A stretch of 64,000 nt of DNA from Aliihoeflea sp052435735 (GCA_052435735.1 JBQVNB010000017.1:46402-110401), one strand, 5' to 3'. Numbered from the stretch's first letter, positions 43,305 to 51,784 are shown. Translations and numbers: made by a program. Notes: a model not told the origin generated them from the sequence alone.

Positions 43305-44300
43305 ATGAAAAAGCTCATCATGGGTGCGCTCGCCTCATCCGTCGCAATGGCCGCGCTGCCGGCCATGGCGCAGGATCTCGACCCGATCACCTTCCAGTTG
43401 AAATGGGTCAACCAGGGCCAGTTCGCCGGCTATCTCGTCGCCAAGGACAAGGGCTTCTACGAGGAGGAAGGGCTTGACGTCACGATCAATCCGGGCGGGC
43501 CGGACATCGCGCCCGAGCAGGTGATCGCCGGCGGCGGCGCCGACGTGATCACTACCTGGATGGCGGCCGGCCTTGCCGCGCGCGAACGCGGCGTGCCTCT
43601 GGTCAACATCGCCCAGCCCTTCGCCAGCCAGGCGCTGCAGCTCGTCTGCTCCGAGCAGAGCGGCGTTCAGTCGACCGACGACTTCAAGGGCAAGAAGCTC
43701 GGCGTCTGGTTCTTCGGCAACGAATATCCGTTCTACGCCTGGATGGCCAAGCTCGACCTGCCGACCGAAGGCGGCGAAGAGGGCGTCGAAGTCCTGCGCC
43801 AAGCCTTCAACGTCGACCCGCTTTTGCAGAACCAGGCCGACTGCATTTCGACGATGAAATACAATGAGTTCAAGCAGCTCCTTGATGCAGGCGTTCCTGA
43901 AGACAGCCTCAAGGTCTTCAACTATGCGGACGAGGGCGTCGGCATGCTGGAAGACGGGCTCTACGTCATGGAAGACAAGCTCGACGACCCGGAATTCGTC
44001 GACCAGATGGTCCGCTTCGTGCGCGCCTCCATGCGCGGCTGGGAATACGCCAAAGAGAATGTCGACGAAGCTGCCGGCATCGTTCTCGAGAACGATCTCT
44101 CGGGCGCACTGACCGAGGAAAGCCAGGTCTGGCAGGTGGAAGTCGCCGCCGGCCTCGTCGGCGAAAGCGCGGCGCTCGATCCGGCTTCCTACGAACAGAC
44201 CGTACAGACGCTGCTTTCTGCCGTCTCCCCCGACAACCCGGCGATCACCAAGGAGCCGGAAGGCGCGTTCTCGGCGGTCGTCACCGACCAGCTCAAGTAG
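43305..44300 (+). CDS. ABC transporter substrate-binding protein (NMT1/THI5 family)
   Basis: A 331-residue periplasmic protein with a Sec signal peptide ending at PAMA (about residue 22). The opening ITFQLKWVNQGQFAGYLVAKDKGFYEEEGLDV is typical of the NMT1/THI5 family, which binds thiamine-pyrimidine precursors or related rings. Next to uracil-breakdown genes under a RutR-type regulator, uracil or thymine is the best guess. AAAAGGGGAACTG precedes the start, and a terminator follows the gene. Confidence 0.85.
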   Translation: MKKLIMGALASSVAMAALPAMAQDLDPITFQLKWVNQGQFAGYLVAKDKGFYEEEGLDVTINPGGPDIAPEQVIAGGGADVITTWMAAGLAARERGVPLVNIAQPFASQALQLVCSEQSGVQSTDDFKGKKLGVWFFGNEYPFYAWMAKLDLPTEGGEEGVEVLRQAFNVDPLLQNQADCISTMKYNEFKQLLDAGVPEDSLKVFNYADEGVGMLEDGLYVMEDKLDDPEFVDQMVRFVRASMRGWEYAKENVDEAAGIVLENDLSGALTEESQVWQVEVAAGLVGESAALDPASYEQTVQTLLSAVSPDNPAITKEPEGAFSAVVTDQLK

Positions 44301-44324
44301 GCGCGGGCAGATTTGGTATCCGGG

Positions 44325-44348
44325 AAGGGGCGGGCGACCGCCCCTTTT
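44325..44348 (+). terminator. Rho-independent terminator after the importer operon
   Basis: AAGGGGCGG, a GCGA loop and CCGCCCCTT form a 9-bp stem, with the last Ts running into a T-rich tail. It lies 25 bases after the binding-protein stop. Confidence 0.88.
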
Positions 44349-44374
44349 CTGCGTTGTGGCGCAGGCGGGCGGAT

Positions 44375-44384
44375 GATATATATC
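44375..44384. promoter_or_regulatory. perfect palindrome before vapB, probable autoregulatory site
   Basis: GATATATATC is a perfect 10-base palindrome 26 bases before the antitoxin ATG, in an A/T-rich patch with a further GGTATCTATC. AbrB-fold antitoxins bind such sites to repress their own operon. Confidence 0.5.
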
Positions 44385-44409
44385 TTGGTATCTATCAAGG
44401 ACGTATGCC

Positions 44410-44664
44410 ATGACGCGCATTGCCAAGGTCTTCATCAATGGACGCAGCCAAGCGGTCCGTCTGCCTGCGGAGTTCCGCTTCAACGGGACCGAGGTCTATG
44501 TCAGCCGCAACGAGAGCGGCGACGTCGTCCTGTCGGAAAAGCCGAACGACTGGAACGGGTTTCTCGCGGCGCTCGGCAAGGAAAAGGTCGGCGATTTCCT
44601 GTCGCCTGAAGAGCGTCGGCAGGACGATGCGCAACGCGATCCATTCGCGGGCTGGACCGAGTGA
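44410..44664 (+). CDS. vapB: VapB-type antitoxin
   Basis: An 84-residue AbrB-fold antitoxin with the type VapB opening RIAKVFINGRSQAVRLPAEFRF (about 3-24) and a toxin-binding tail ending DPFAGWTE. It differs clearly from the first VapB at 34421-34633. It follows the importer terminator and is co-translated with the next gene through a GTGA overlap. Confidence 0.9.
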   Translation: MTRIAKVFINGRSQAVRLPAEFRFNGTEVYVSRNESGDVVLSEKPNDWNGFLAALGKEKVGDFLSPEERRQDDAQRDPFAGWTE

Positions 44665-45065
44665 CCGCGAAGTACATGCTGGACACCAACATGGTGAGCC
44701 AGATCGTGCGCGGGCACCCCGCTGCCATCGTTCGGATGACGGCATTGCCGCTTCACGAGATTTGCGTCTCCGCCATCACCGAAGGCGAGTTGCTGTTCGG
44801 CCTCGAGCGTCGACCCGACGCTGTGCGGCTGCATCGGATCGTTCGCGAATTCCTGATGCGTGTGACGATCAAGCCCTGGGACAGCGATACGGCCGCAACA
44901 TATGGCCGGACGCGCGCGGGACTTGAAAGCGAAGGCAAGTCGCTCGGTTCGCTCGACATGCTGATCGCCGCCCACGCGCTTCAGGCGGACTGCGTTCTCG
45001 TGACCAACGACCGGGCTTTTTTGCAAGTGGCCGATTTGCGGATCGAGGACTGGACCGCCCAATGA
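44661..45065 (+). CDS. vapC: VapC-type PIN-domain toxin
   Basis: A 134-residue PIN ribonuclease. The start is GTG 44661, overlapping the vapB stop. Active-site acidic residues are visible in YMLDTNMVS (Asp8), ITEGELLFG (Glu), LGSLDMLIAAHA (Asp) and VTNDRAF (Asp). It converges with pobR with no gap between the stops. It is the third toxin-antitoxin pair in the window. Confidence 0.9.
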   Translation: MTAKYMLDTNMVSQIVRGHPAAIVRMTALPLHEICVSAITEGELLFGLERRPDAVRLHRIVREFLMRVTIKPWDSDTAATYGRTRAGLESEGKSLGSLDMLIAAHALQADCVLVTNDRAFLQVADLRIEDWTAQ

Positions 45066-45989
45066 TCAATCCGCCAGCCGCCGCCGCTCGCGGTCGCGGA
45101 AGGCGCCGGGGGTGAGGCCGGTCTGCTTGCGGAAGAAGCGGTTGAAATAGGCCGGGTCGGAAAAGCCGAGCGAATAGGCGATCTTGCTGATCGGCGTCGG
45201 GGTGAAGATCAGGTCGCGCCGGGCGGTTTCCAGCGTGCGCCGGTCGATCAGGTTCTGGATCGAAAGGCCGGATGCGTTGCGGGTGATGCGGTTCAAATGC
45301 GCGGCGGAGACGCCGAGTCGATCCGCATAGAAGCCGACCGGATGGCGCTCGCGGAAATGCGTGTCGACGATCGTCAGCAACGCCTCGATGCGGGCGAGAT
45401 CGCGATCCTGTTCCTGCTGGCCGTTGCCGGGGCGCGAGGCCCGGGTCAGGGCGACGAGCGCTTCTGTCATCAAGGGTTCGAGCAGCAGCGAGCGGCCGAT
45501 GGATCGGCCGGAGAGTTCGGCGTCGATCCGCTCGATCGCCTCGGCGGAACGGGTACCGTCCTCGCCCGCGACGGCGACGATGCGCAGCTTTTCGGCGAAG
45601 CGCGCGATCTCGCGGTCGGCCGCCGTCAGGCTGCGCAGGCGGTCGGCCAAGGCTGTCACCACGAGCCCGTCGATGTCGCGGGTGAAGCGGAATCCGTGGC
45701 CGGCATCGGGCGGGATGTACAGGATGACGGGGGCCGTGAACGCCAGGATGCCGTCCTGCGAGACGATCTCGCCCGAGCCCTGCGGCAACAGGAAGAGCTG
45801 GAAAAACTGCTCGTGCCGATGCAGTGCGATCTCCCAATTGTGCAGGTGCGTACGTTCCGGGATCGGCTCGCAATGGAGCCAGAAATCGGCCGGATCGTCC
45901 TGATGCTCGCCGAAAAGGCGGTAGGAGGGAATCTTGGTGCGCGCGGTCGTCATGTTCGGATTGTGCAATCCGATGCGGCAAATGTCCAT
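45066..45989 (-). CDS. pobR: AraC family regulator, PobR type
   Basis: A 307-residue regulator. An N-terminal cupin-like effector domain (HRHEQFFQLFLLPQG, IPPDAGHGFRF) precedes two C-terminal AraC helix-turn-helix motifs (LGVSAAHLNRITRNASGLS and ISKIAYSLGFSDPAYFNRFFRKQTG). PobR proteins of this type activate pobA when 4-hydroxybenzoate is present. It is transcribed away from pobA with 56 bases between starts. ATG 45989 has AAAGG upstream; ATG 45953 is the other candidate. Confidence 0.87.
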   Translation of the reverse strand: MDICRIGLHNPNMTTARTKIPSYRLFGEHQDDPADFWLHCEPIPERTHLHNWEIALHRHEQFFQLFLLPQGSGEIVSQDGILAFTAPVILYIPPDAGHGFRFTRDIDGLVVTALADRLRSLTAADREIARFAEKLRIVAVAGEDGTRSAEAIERIDAELSGRSIGRSLLLEPLMTEALVALTRASRPGNGQQEQDRDLARIEALLTIVDTHFRERHPVGFYADRLGVSAAHLNRITRNASGLSIQNLIDRRTLETARRDLIFTPTPISKIAYSLGFSDPAYFNRFFRKQTGLTPGAFRDRERRRLAD

Positions 45990-46045
45990 TGAGCTGCCTT
46001 TCGCCATGCGCCATTGCTCGTGGCGAGGACAAGGGAGGATTTCGT

Positions 46046-47215
46046 TTGCGCACGCAGGTCGCCATCATCGGCTCTGGCCCGTCGGGGTTGCTTCTCGGCC
46101 AACTCCTGACCAATGCGGGCATCGACAACGTCATTCTCGAGCGCCAGACGCGCGACTACGTGCTGGGCCGCATCCGGGCGGGCGTGCTCGAAGAGGGCAC
46201 GACGCACATGCTCGACGAGGCGGGCGCGGGCGAGCGAATGCGCCGGCAGGGGCTGCCGCATGACGGGTTTGACCTGACGTTTAACGGTCGCCGACACAAC
46301 ATTGACCTTCATGAACTGACGGGCAAGCGCGTGATGGTCTATGGCCAGACCGAAGTCACGCGCGACTTGATGGACAAGCGGCTTTCGACCGGCGGCGTCA
46401 CGATCTACGAGGCGGATAGCGTCGAGCCGCACGACTTCGACGGCGCTGGCCCTTATGTCACCTATGAGAAGGACGGCCTAACGCATCGGCTCGACTGCGA
46501 TTTCATCGCCGGCTGCGACGGGTTTCACGGTGCTTCGCGCAAGGCGGTGGAGGGCAAGGGCCTTGAGACTTTCGAGCGGGTCTATCCGTTCGGCTGGCTC
46601 GGCATCGTCGCCGACGTGCCGCCAGTGCATCACGAACTCATCTACGCCAACCATCCACGCGGCTTCGCGCTCTGCTCGATGCGTTCGCCGACGCGCAGCC
46701 GCTACTATGTCCAGTGCACGCTCGACGACAAGGTCGAGGAATGGTCGGACGATCGCTTCTGGGACGAATTGCGCCGGCGCCTGCCGCAGGAAACGGCGGA
46801 GAAGATGACGACCGGCCCGTCCATCGAGAAGTCGATCGCGCCGCTGCGTTCGTTCGTCGCCGAGCCGATGCGCTTCGGCCGGCTGTTTCTCGTCGGTGAC
46901 GCAGCGCATATCGTGCCGCCTACGGGCGCCAAGGGGCTCAATCTTGCAGCGAGCGACGTGCGCTATCTCTTCGACGGGCTACGCGAGCATTACGCCGAAA
47001 AGTCGGATGCCGGCATCGACGCCTATTCGCAAAAAGCCCTGTCGCGGGTCTGGAAGGCGGAGCGGTTTTCGGCCTGGATGACCTCGACCATGCACCGCTT
47101 TGACGATACGGGTCCGTTCGGACAGCGTATCCAGGAGGCGGAACTCGACTATCTGGTTCACTCGCAGGCGGCCTCGGCGTCGCTGGCGGAGAACTATGTC
47201 GGCCTGCCATATTGA
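46046..47215 (+). CDS. pobA: 4-hydroxybenzoate 3-monooxygenase
   Basis: A 389-residue flavoprotein hydroxylase that turns 4-hydroxybenzoate into protocatechuate with NADPH and oxygen. It shows the FAD motif AIIGSGPSGLLLG (7-19), the ERQTRDYVLGRIRAGVLE segment, and FLVGDAAHIVPPTGAKGLNLA. The start is a TTG at 46046 with GGGAGGA seven bases upstream. It leads directly into the protocatechuate ring-cleavage genes, so it feeds them. Confidence 0.95.
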   Translation: MRTQVAIIGSGPSGLLLGQLLTNAGIDNVILERQTRDYVLGRIRAGVLEEGTTHMLDEAGAGERMRRQGLPHDGFDLTFNGRRHNIDLHELTGKRVMVYGQTEVTRDLMDKRLSTGGVTIYEADSVEPHDFDGAGPYVTYEKDGLTHRLDCDFIAGCDGFHGASRKAVEGKGLETFERVYPFGWLGIVADVPPVHHELIYANHPRGFALCSMRSPTRSRYYVQCTLDDKVEEWSDDRFWDELRRRLPQETAEKMTTGPSIEKSIAPLRSFVAEPMRFGRLFLVGDAAHIVPPTGAKGLNLAASDVRYLFDGLREHYAEKSDAGIDAYSQKALSRVWKAERFSAWMTSTMHRFDDTGPFGQRIQEAELDYLVHSQAASASLAENYVGLPY

Positions 47216-47224
47216 GGAGGTGAA

Positions 47225-47620
47225 ATGAGCGAGAAATCCAAACGTTACGACCAGGGCATGGCCACGCGCCGCTCGGTGCTGGGCGCATCCTATGTCAACG
47301 CCGCCACCAAGAAGTCGAGCACCTATGACGAGCCGTTCCAGACGCTGATCACGGAAGCCGCGTGGGGCCATGTGTGGTCGCGCGACACGATCACCAAGCG
47401 CGAGCGGTCGATGATGACGCTGGCGCTGCTCGCAGGGCTCGGCAATTTCGAGGAACTGGCGCTGCACACGCGCGCCACCGCCAATACGGGCGCTTCGCGC
47501 GACGACATCATGGAGGCGATGCTGCACGTCGCCATCTATGCCGGCGTGCCGCGCGCCAATCATGCGATCAAGGTCGTCAAGCAGGTACTCGACGAGATGG
47601 ACGGAGGGCAAAAGCCGTGA
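47225..47620 (+). CDS. pcaC: 4-carboxymuconolactone decarboxylase
   Basis: A 131-residue protein of the carboxymuconolactone decarboxylase family, the size of a stand-alone PcaC. The core TKRERSMMTLALLAGLGNFEELALHTRA and the C-terminal HVAIYAGVPRANHAI are typical. It gives 3-oxoadipate enol-lactone in the third step of protocatechuate breakdown. AGGAGG precedes ATG 47225, and its stop overlaps the GTG start of pcaH. The fused lactonase found in some species (PcaL) is absent. Confidence 0.93.
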   Translation: MSEKSKRYDQGMATRRSVLGASYVNAATKKSSTYDEPFQTLITEAAWGHVWSRDTITKRERSMMTLALLAGLGNFEELALHTRATANTGASRDDIMEAMLHVAIYAGVPRANHAIKVVKQVLDEMDGGQKP

Positions 47621-48372
47621 GCGACAGCCACATTTCCAACCGCAAGCCGGAGACCGGCGCGTTCTTCCAGCGCGACCGCGAGTGGCATCCGCAGGCCTTT
47701 ACGCCGTGGTACAAGACGTCCGTCCTGCGCTCGCCGCAGAAGGCACTGCTGTCGCTCGACGGCACGCTGTCGGAAATCACCGGACCGGTGTTCGGTCACA
47801 ACATTCTCGGCGAGCTCGACAACGACCTGATCACCAATTTCGCGAAGCCGGGCGAGATGGCCATCGGCCCGCGCATCATCGTCTACGGACGCGTGCTCGA
47901 CGAGCGCGGCAAGGGCGTACCGGGCGCGCTGCTCGAATTCTGGCAGGCCAATGCCGGCGGGCGCTACCGCCACCGCAAGGAGGGCTATGTCGCACCGCTC
48001 GACCCGAATTTTGGCGGCTGTGGGCGCACCATCACCGACGAGGACGGGAACTACTCCTTTCGCACCATCCAGCCGGGACCCTATCCCTGGCCAAACGGCG
48101 TCAACGACTGGCGCCCGGCTCATATCCATTTCTCGCTCTTCGGCCCCGGCTTTGCGCAACGGTTGATTACGCAGATGTATTTCGAGGGCGATCCGCTGAT
48201 CTGGAAATGCCCGATCGTGAAGACGATCAACGACAAGGCGGCCATTGACGGGCTGACGGCGGCGCTCGACATGAACGCGACGATCCCGATGGATTCGCGC
48301 GCTTACAAGTTCGACATGGTGCTGCGCGGCAGGCGTTCGACGCTGTTCGAGAACCGCATGGACGGGAATTGA
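47617..48372 (+). CDS. pcaH: protocatechuate 3,4-dioxygenase, beta subunit
   Basis: A 251-residue subunit that carries the catalytic iron(III) of the ortho ring-cleavage enzyme. Ligands are visible in the Tyr of GPYPWP and YRHRKEGY and the histidines of RPAHIHFSLFG. The start is GTG 47617, with GGAGGG upstream, overlapping pcaC. The expected partner pcaG does not follow directly: a toxin-antitoxin pair lies between them. Confidence 0.94.
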   Translation: MSDSHISNRKPETGAFFQRDREWHPQAFTPWYKTSVLRSPQKALLSLDGTLSEITGPVFGHNILGELDNDLITNFAKPGEMAIGPRIIVYGRVLDERGKGVPGALLEFWQANAGGRYRHRKEGYVAPLDPNFGGCGRTITDEDGNYSFRTIQPGPYPWPNGVNDWRPAHIHFSLFGPGFAQRLITQMYFEGDPLIWKCPIVKTINDKAAIDGLTAALDMNATIPMDSRAYKFDMVLRGRRSTLFENRMDGN

Positions 48373-48389
48373 TTTGCGTTTCGAGGTTC

Positions 48390-48418
48390 ATTGAATACAC
48401 TGACTACGCGTATTCAAT
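48390..48418. promoter_or_regulatory. palindromic operator before the relBE-type pair
   Basis: ATTGAATAC, an 11-base spacer, then GTATTCAAT: perfect 9-bp arms, ending 11 bases before the antitoxin GTG/ATG region. It is A/T-rich in contrast to its surroundings and is the likely self-repression site of the pair. Confidence 0.7.
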
Positions 48419-48429
48419 AGGAGGCGACC

Positions 48430-48657
48430 GTGCCGACTTCCGTTCGACTTGAACCTGAAATCGAGGCGCGTCTCGACGCGCTTGCCGCCCGAACGGGCCG
48501 GACGAAGGCGTTTTATCTGAGGCAGATGATCGAGGACGGGATCGACGACCTGGAGGATTACTACCGCGCAGCGGAGATATCCGAACGTATTCGGCGCGGC
48601 GAGGAGACGACGCGGCCATGGGCCGACGTAAGGCGCGACCTTGGCCTGGACGATTGA
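48430..48657 (+). CDS. RelB/DinJ-like antitoxin
   Basis: A 75-residue protein with an N-terminal ribbon-helix-helix domain (TSVRLEPEIEARLDALAARTGRTKAFYLRQM) and an acidic C-terminal tail for toxin binding. AGGAGG lies seven bases upstream of the start. It overlaps the toxin gene by 17 bases. The pair stands between pcaH and pcaG in the same direction. Confidence 0.87.
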   Translation: MPTSVRLEPEIEARLDALAARTGRTKAFYLRQMIEDGIDDLEDYYRAAEISERIRRGEETTRPWADVRRDLGLDD

Positions 48658-48907
48658 ATTCTCGACTTCCGCTGAAAAATCCCTGCGGAAGCTCGACCGC
48701 GAGGCGGCACGCCGGATCGCGAAGTTCATCGATCACCGGCTGAGCGTGCTCGACGATCCGCGTCACCTCGGCAAGCCACTGCAAGGCGTCCTTCACGAGC
48801 GTTGGAGCTACCGCGTCGGCAACTATCGTCTCATCTGCGAATTTCAGGACGATCGCTTGATCGTTGTCGTCATCGAGATCGGCCATCGCCGGGAAATTTA
48901 CCGCTAG
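48641..48907 (+). CDS. RelE/ParE-type toxin
   Basis: An 88-residue RelE-superfamily protein. The core LGKPLQGVLHERWSYRVGNYRLIC and the ending IEIGHRREIYR are typical of RelE toxins that cut mRNA on the ribosome. The start is TTG 48641 inside the antitoxin gene, implying coupled translation. Its TAG stop is part of the AGGAGG ribosome site of pcaG, so translation of pcaG may be linked to it. Confidence 0.88.
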   Translation: MAWTIEFSTSAEKSLRKLDREAARRIAKFIDHRLSVLDDPRHLGKPLQGVLHERWSYRVGNYRLICEFQDDRLIVVVIEIGHRREIYR

Positions 48908-48917
48908 GAGGAACATC

Positions 48918-49532
48918 ATGGTCCAGCCACTGAACCAGCTCAAGGAAAGCGCGTCGCAGACGGCGGGGCCTTACGTGCATATCGGCCTGACGCCGAACTT
49001 CGCCGAAATCGGCGGCGTCTATTCGGAAGACCTCGGCACGTCGATGGTCAACGACAAGACCAAGGGCGAGCGCATCACGATCGTCGGGCGCGTGCTCGAC
49101 GGTACGGGAACGCCCTTGAGGGATGCGCTGATCGAAATCTGGCAGGCGGATGCGGACGGGCTGCACAATTCGCCGTCCGAGATGCGCGGCTCGGCCGACG
49201 CGAATTTCATCGGCTGGGGTCGCTGCCCGACCAATATGGACACTGGCGAATTCCGGTTCGAGACAATCAAGCCGGGCCGCGTTCCCTTCAAGGACGGACG
49301 CAAGCAGGCGCCGCACATCACGTTCTGGGTGGTCGCGCGCGGCATCAATATCGGCCTCCACACGCGCATGTATTTCGGCGACGAGGAGAAGGCCAACGGG
49401 GAAGATCCGGTGCTCGCGCGCGTCGAGCACCGCGTGCGCGTCGCGACGCTGATTGCGCCGCGCGAGGGTTCGACCTACAGGTTCGACATCCATCTCCAGG
49501 GGGAGAAGGAAACGATCTTCTTCGACATCTGA
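48918..49532 (+). CDS. pcaG: protocatechuate 3,4-dioxygenase, alpha subunit
   Basis: A 204-residue structural partner of PcaH. It keeps the intradiol dioxygenase fold (RITIVGRVLDGTGTPLRDALIEIWQADADG) but lacks the iron ligands, as alpha subunits do. ATG 48918 has AGGAGG seven bases upstream. The gene is complete despite the toxin-antitoxin pair placed between it and pcaH. Confidence 0.93.
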   Translation: MVQPLNQLKESASQTAGPYVHIGLTPNFAEIGGVYSEDLGTSMVNDKTKGERITIVGRVLDGTGTPLRDALIEIWQADADGLHNSPSEMRGSADANFIGWGRCPTNMDTGEFRFETIKPGRVPFKDGRKQAPHITFWVVARGINIGLHTRMYFGDEEKANGEDPVLARVEHRVRVATLIAPREGSTYRFDIHLQGEKETIFFDI

Positions 49533-49540
49533 GGCCTGCC

Positions 49541-50608
49541 TTGTCCGCTTTGCCCTTCGATCACCCGTTTCTCTCCGGTCTTCTGGGCGATGCGGACATT
49601 TCCGCGCATTTCAACGCCGAAGCCGACATCGCTGCGATGGTGCAGTTCGAAATCGCGCTTGCGCGGGCGGAGGCGAATGAGGGGGTGATCGGCGCGGAGG
49701 CCGCTGACGGCGTTGCGCGCGGTCTCGCCAATTTCCAGCCCGATCTCGCCGTCCTGCGTGACGGTGTTGCGCGGGATGGCGTGGTGATCCCGGCTCTGGT
49801 CAAAGCGATGCGTCAGGCCGTGGGCACACCGCATGGTGATAAGGTTCATTTTGGCGCGACCAGCCAGGATGCGATCGATACGAGCCTTGTGCTGCGCCTG
49901 AGCGACGTGCTGGCGGTTCTGGAAGATCGGCTGCGCGGTGTCGTCGCGGCGCTGCAAAACCTCGAAACCGCTCAAGGCGGGTTCGAGGTGATGGCGCATA
50001 CGCGGATGCAGGCCGCGATCCCCGTCACGGCGGCGCGCAAGATCGCGAGCTGGCGGCTGCCGCTCGAACGCCACATCGAACGGCTCGAAGCGGTGCGCCA
50101 TGACGTGCTGGTGCTCACTTTCGGCGGCGCGGCCGGAACGCTGGAAAAGCTTGGCGAGAAGGGACCGGCTGTGCGCGCGCGGCTGGCTGACGCGCTCGGC
50201 CTTCGCGACATCGACAATCCGCGTCACTCGGAGCGCGATGGACAGGCGGCGCTTGCCAACTGGCTGTCGCTCGTGACCGGCAGCCTGGGGAAGATGGGCC
50301 AGGATATCGCGCTGATGGCGCAGAATGAGGTCGGCGAGGTGAAGCTGGCCGGCGGCGGCGCGTCGTCGGCGATGCCACACAAGCAGAATCCCGTCGGCGC
50401 GGAGGTGCTGGTCACCCTCGCGCGGTTCAACGCGACGCTGCTGGCCGGCATGCACCAATCCATGGTCCACGAAAACGAACGCTCGGGCGCGGCCTGGACG
50501 CTCGAATGGATGCTGCTGCCGCAGATGGCGGTGGCGGCCGGAGCATCGTTGCGGGCGGCGAGGGTGCTTCTGGATGGGCTTGGGTTCCGGACTCAAGGCG
50601 CCACGTGA
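49541..50608 (+). CDS. pcaB: 3-carboxy-cis,cis-muconate cycloisomerase
   Basis: A 355-residue member of the fumarase/aspartase superfamily, with the signature GGASSAMPHKQNPVGAEV at about residue 270. It closes carboxymuconate to 4-carboxymuconolactone, the step between PcaHG and PcaC. The start is TTG 49541, eight bases after the pcaG stop. The length equals that of rhizobial PcaB, shorter than the 450-residue pseudomonad type. Confidence 0.93.
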   Translation: MSALPFDHPFLSGLLGDADISAHFNAEADIAAMVQFEIALARAEANEGVIGAEAADGVARGLANFQPDLAVLRDGVARDGVVIPALVKAMRQAVGTPHGDKVHFGATSQDAIDTSLVLRLSDVLAVLEDRLRGVVAALQNLETAQGGFEVMAHTRMQAAIPVTAARKIASWRLPLERHIERLEAVRHDVLVLTFGGAAGTLEKLGEKGPAVRARLADALGLRDIDNPRHSERDGQAALANWLSLVTGSLGKMGQDIALMAQNEVGEVKLAGGGASSAMPHKQNPVGAEVLVTLARFNATLLAGMHQSMVHENERSGAAWTLEWMLLPQMAVAAGASLRAARVLLDGLGFRTQGAT

Positions 50609-51780
50609 CGCCTCGCGCGATCGTCGTCTATTGCGGCGTGCTGATGTCGATTTCGTCCTTCACGGTCGACATCACGCTGCCGTCCTTTCCCGACATCGTC
50701 GCAGAACTCGACACGCGCTATGCGCTCGTCCAGTGGACCATCGCGGTCTACATGCTTGCGGCCGGTGTCGCGCAGCTCGTATGGGGGCCCGCGTCGGATC
50801 GGTACGGCAGGCGCGTCACGCTGGCCTGCGGTCTTGCTGTCTATCTGGCGGGCTGCCTCCTCGGCGCGCTTGCGCCGACGATCGAACTGCTGCTCGCTGC
50901 CCGCGCCCTTCAGGGACTCGGCGCGGCAGCGGCGATCGTGCTTGCGCGAACGATCCTGCGCGATCTCTTTTCCGGACAGGAACTCGGCCGCAATCTTGCG
51001 CTTGCCAGTGCGATATTTGCCGTCGGACCCATTCTCGCGCCGCTCGTCGGTGCGGCGATCGCGACGCCGTTCGGCTGGCGGGCCATCTATGGATTTCTCG
51101 CCGTCTTCGGCATCGGCCTGATCGTGGCGCTCTGGCGGATGCCGGAGACGATCGATCAGAAGGTGCCCGAAGCGACGCGCCCCGCCGTCCTCGCGCAGCG
51201 GCTCAGACGGCTTTTCCGCCATCCCCAGTCGCGGCGATTCCTGATCATCTCGTCGGTCATCATGTCGTCCATGCTGATGATTCTCTCCGCGCTGCCACGC
51301 CTCTACGAGGCCAATTTCGCGGTTACGGGCCCAGCCTTTGCGATGTTCTTCGCGCTCCACGGCGTCGGCATCGTCATCGGGCAGGTTCTCAACCGCCGGA
51401 TCATTCCGGTGCTTGGCATGGTGCGGGCGATGCTGCTTGCCAACACGGTGCTGATCGTCGCTGCCCTGCTCGTCCTGGCCGTGACGATTGCCGGGTTCGC
51501 CTCGGCACCTGTTCTGACGGCGATCATGATCCTTTTCGCGACGAGCTATCTCGTCGTTTTCTCAAATGGCGCTGCGATGGTCCTCGACCCGCATGGCGAT
51601 ATTGCCGGTTTCGCTGCCTCGCTGTACGGCTTCGTCAGCCAGATCGGCGGCGCGGCCATCACACTGGTCACCGTGGTACTTGTCGGCGACAGCCTCGTCG
51701 CCTTTGGCCTAGCGCTCTTGGCAATCTGCGGCACCTCGGCGATCATGGTGTACGACTGGCACCGCCGGGGCGCCGCCTGA
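50605..51780 (+). CDS. MFS transporter, Bcr/CflA drug-resistance subfamily
   Basis: A 391-residue protein with twelve membrane segments. The loop WGPASDRYGRRVTLACGL is the MFS motif A, and RALQGLGAAAAIVLARTILRDLF is typical of the Bcr/CflA group. GTG 50605 overlaps the pcaB stop (GTGA), so it is read with the pca operon. It may export toxic aromatic intermediates or drugs; an importer for an aromatic acid would usually belong to another MFS subfamily. Confidence 0.85.
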   Translation: MTPRAIVVYCGVLMSISSFTVDITLPSFPDIVAELDTRYALVQWTIAVYMLAAGVAQLVWGPASDRYGRRVTLACGLAVYLAGCLLGALAPTIELLLAARALQGLGAAAAIVLARTILRDLFSGQELGRNLALASAIFAVGPILAPLVGAAIATPFGWRAIYGFLAVFGIGLIVALWRMPETIDQKVPEATRPAVLAQRLRRLFRHPQSRRFLIISSVIMSSMLMILSALPRLYEANFAVTGPAFAMFFALHGVGIVIGQVLNRRIIPVLGMVRAMLLANTVLIVAALLVLAVTIAGFASAPVLTAIMILFATSYLVVFSNGAAMVLDPHGDIAGFAASLYGFVSQIGGAAITLVTVVLVGDSLVAFGLALLAICGTSAIMVYDWHRRGAA

Positions 51781-51784
51781 GCGC

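Noticed and set aside
48373..48917. pcaH/pcaG as a broken dioxygenase operon.
   Set aside because: Both subunit genes are full length with good ribosome sites, so the inserted pair separates but does not disrupt them.
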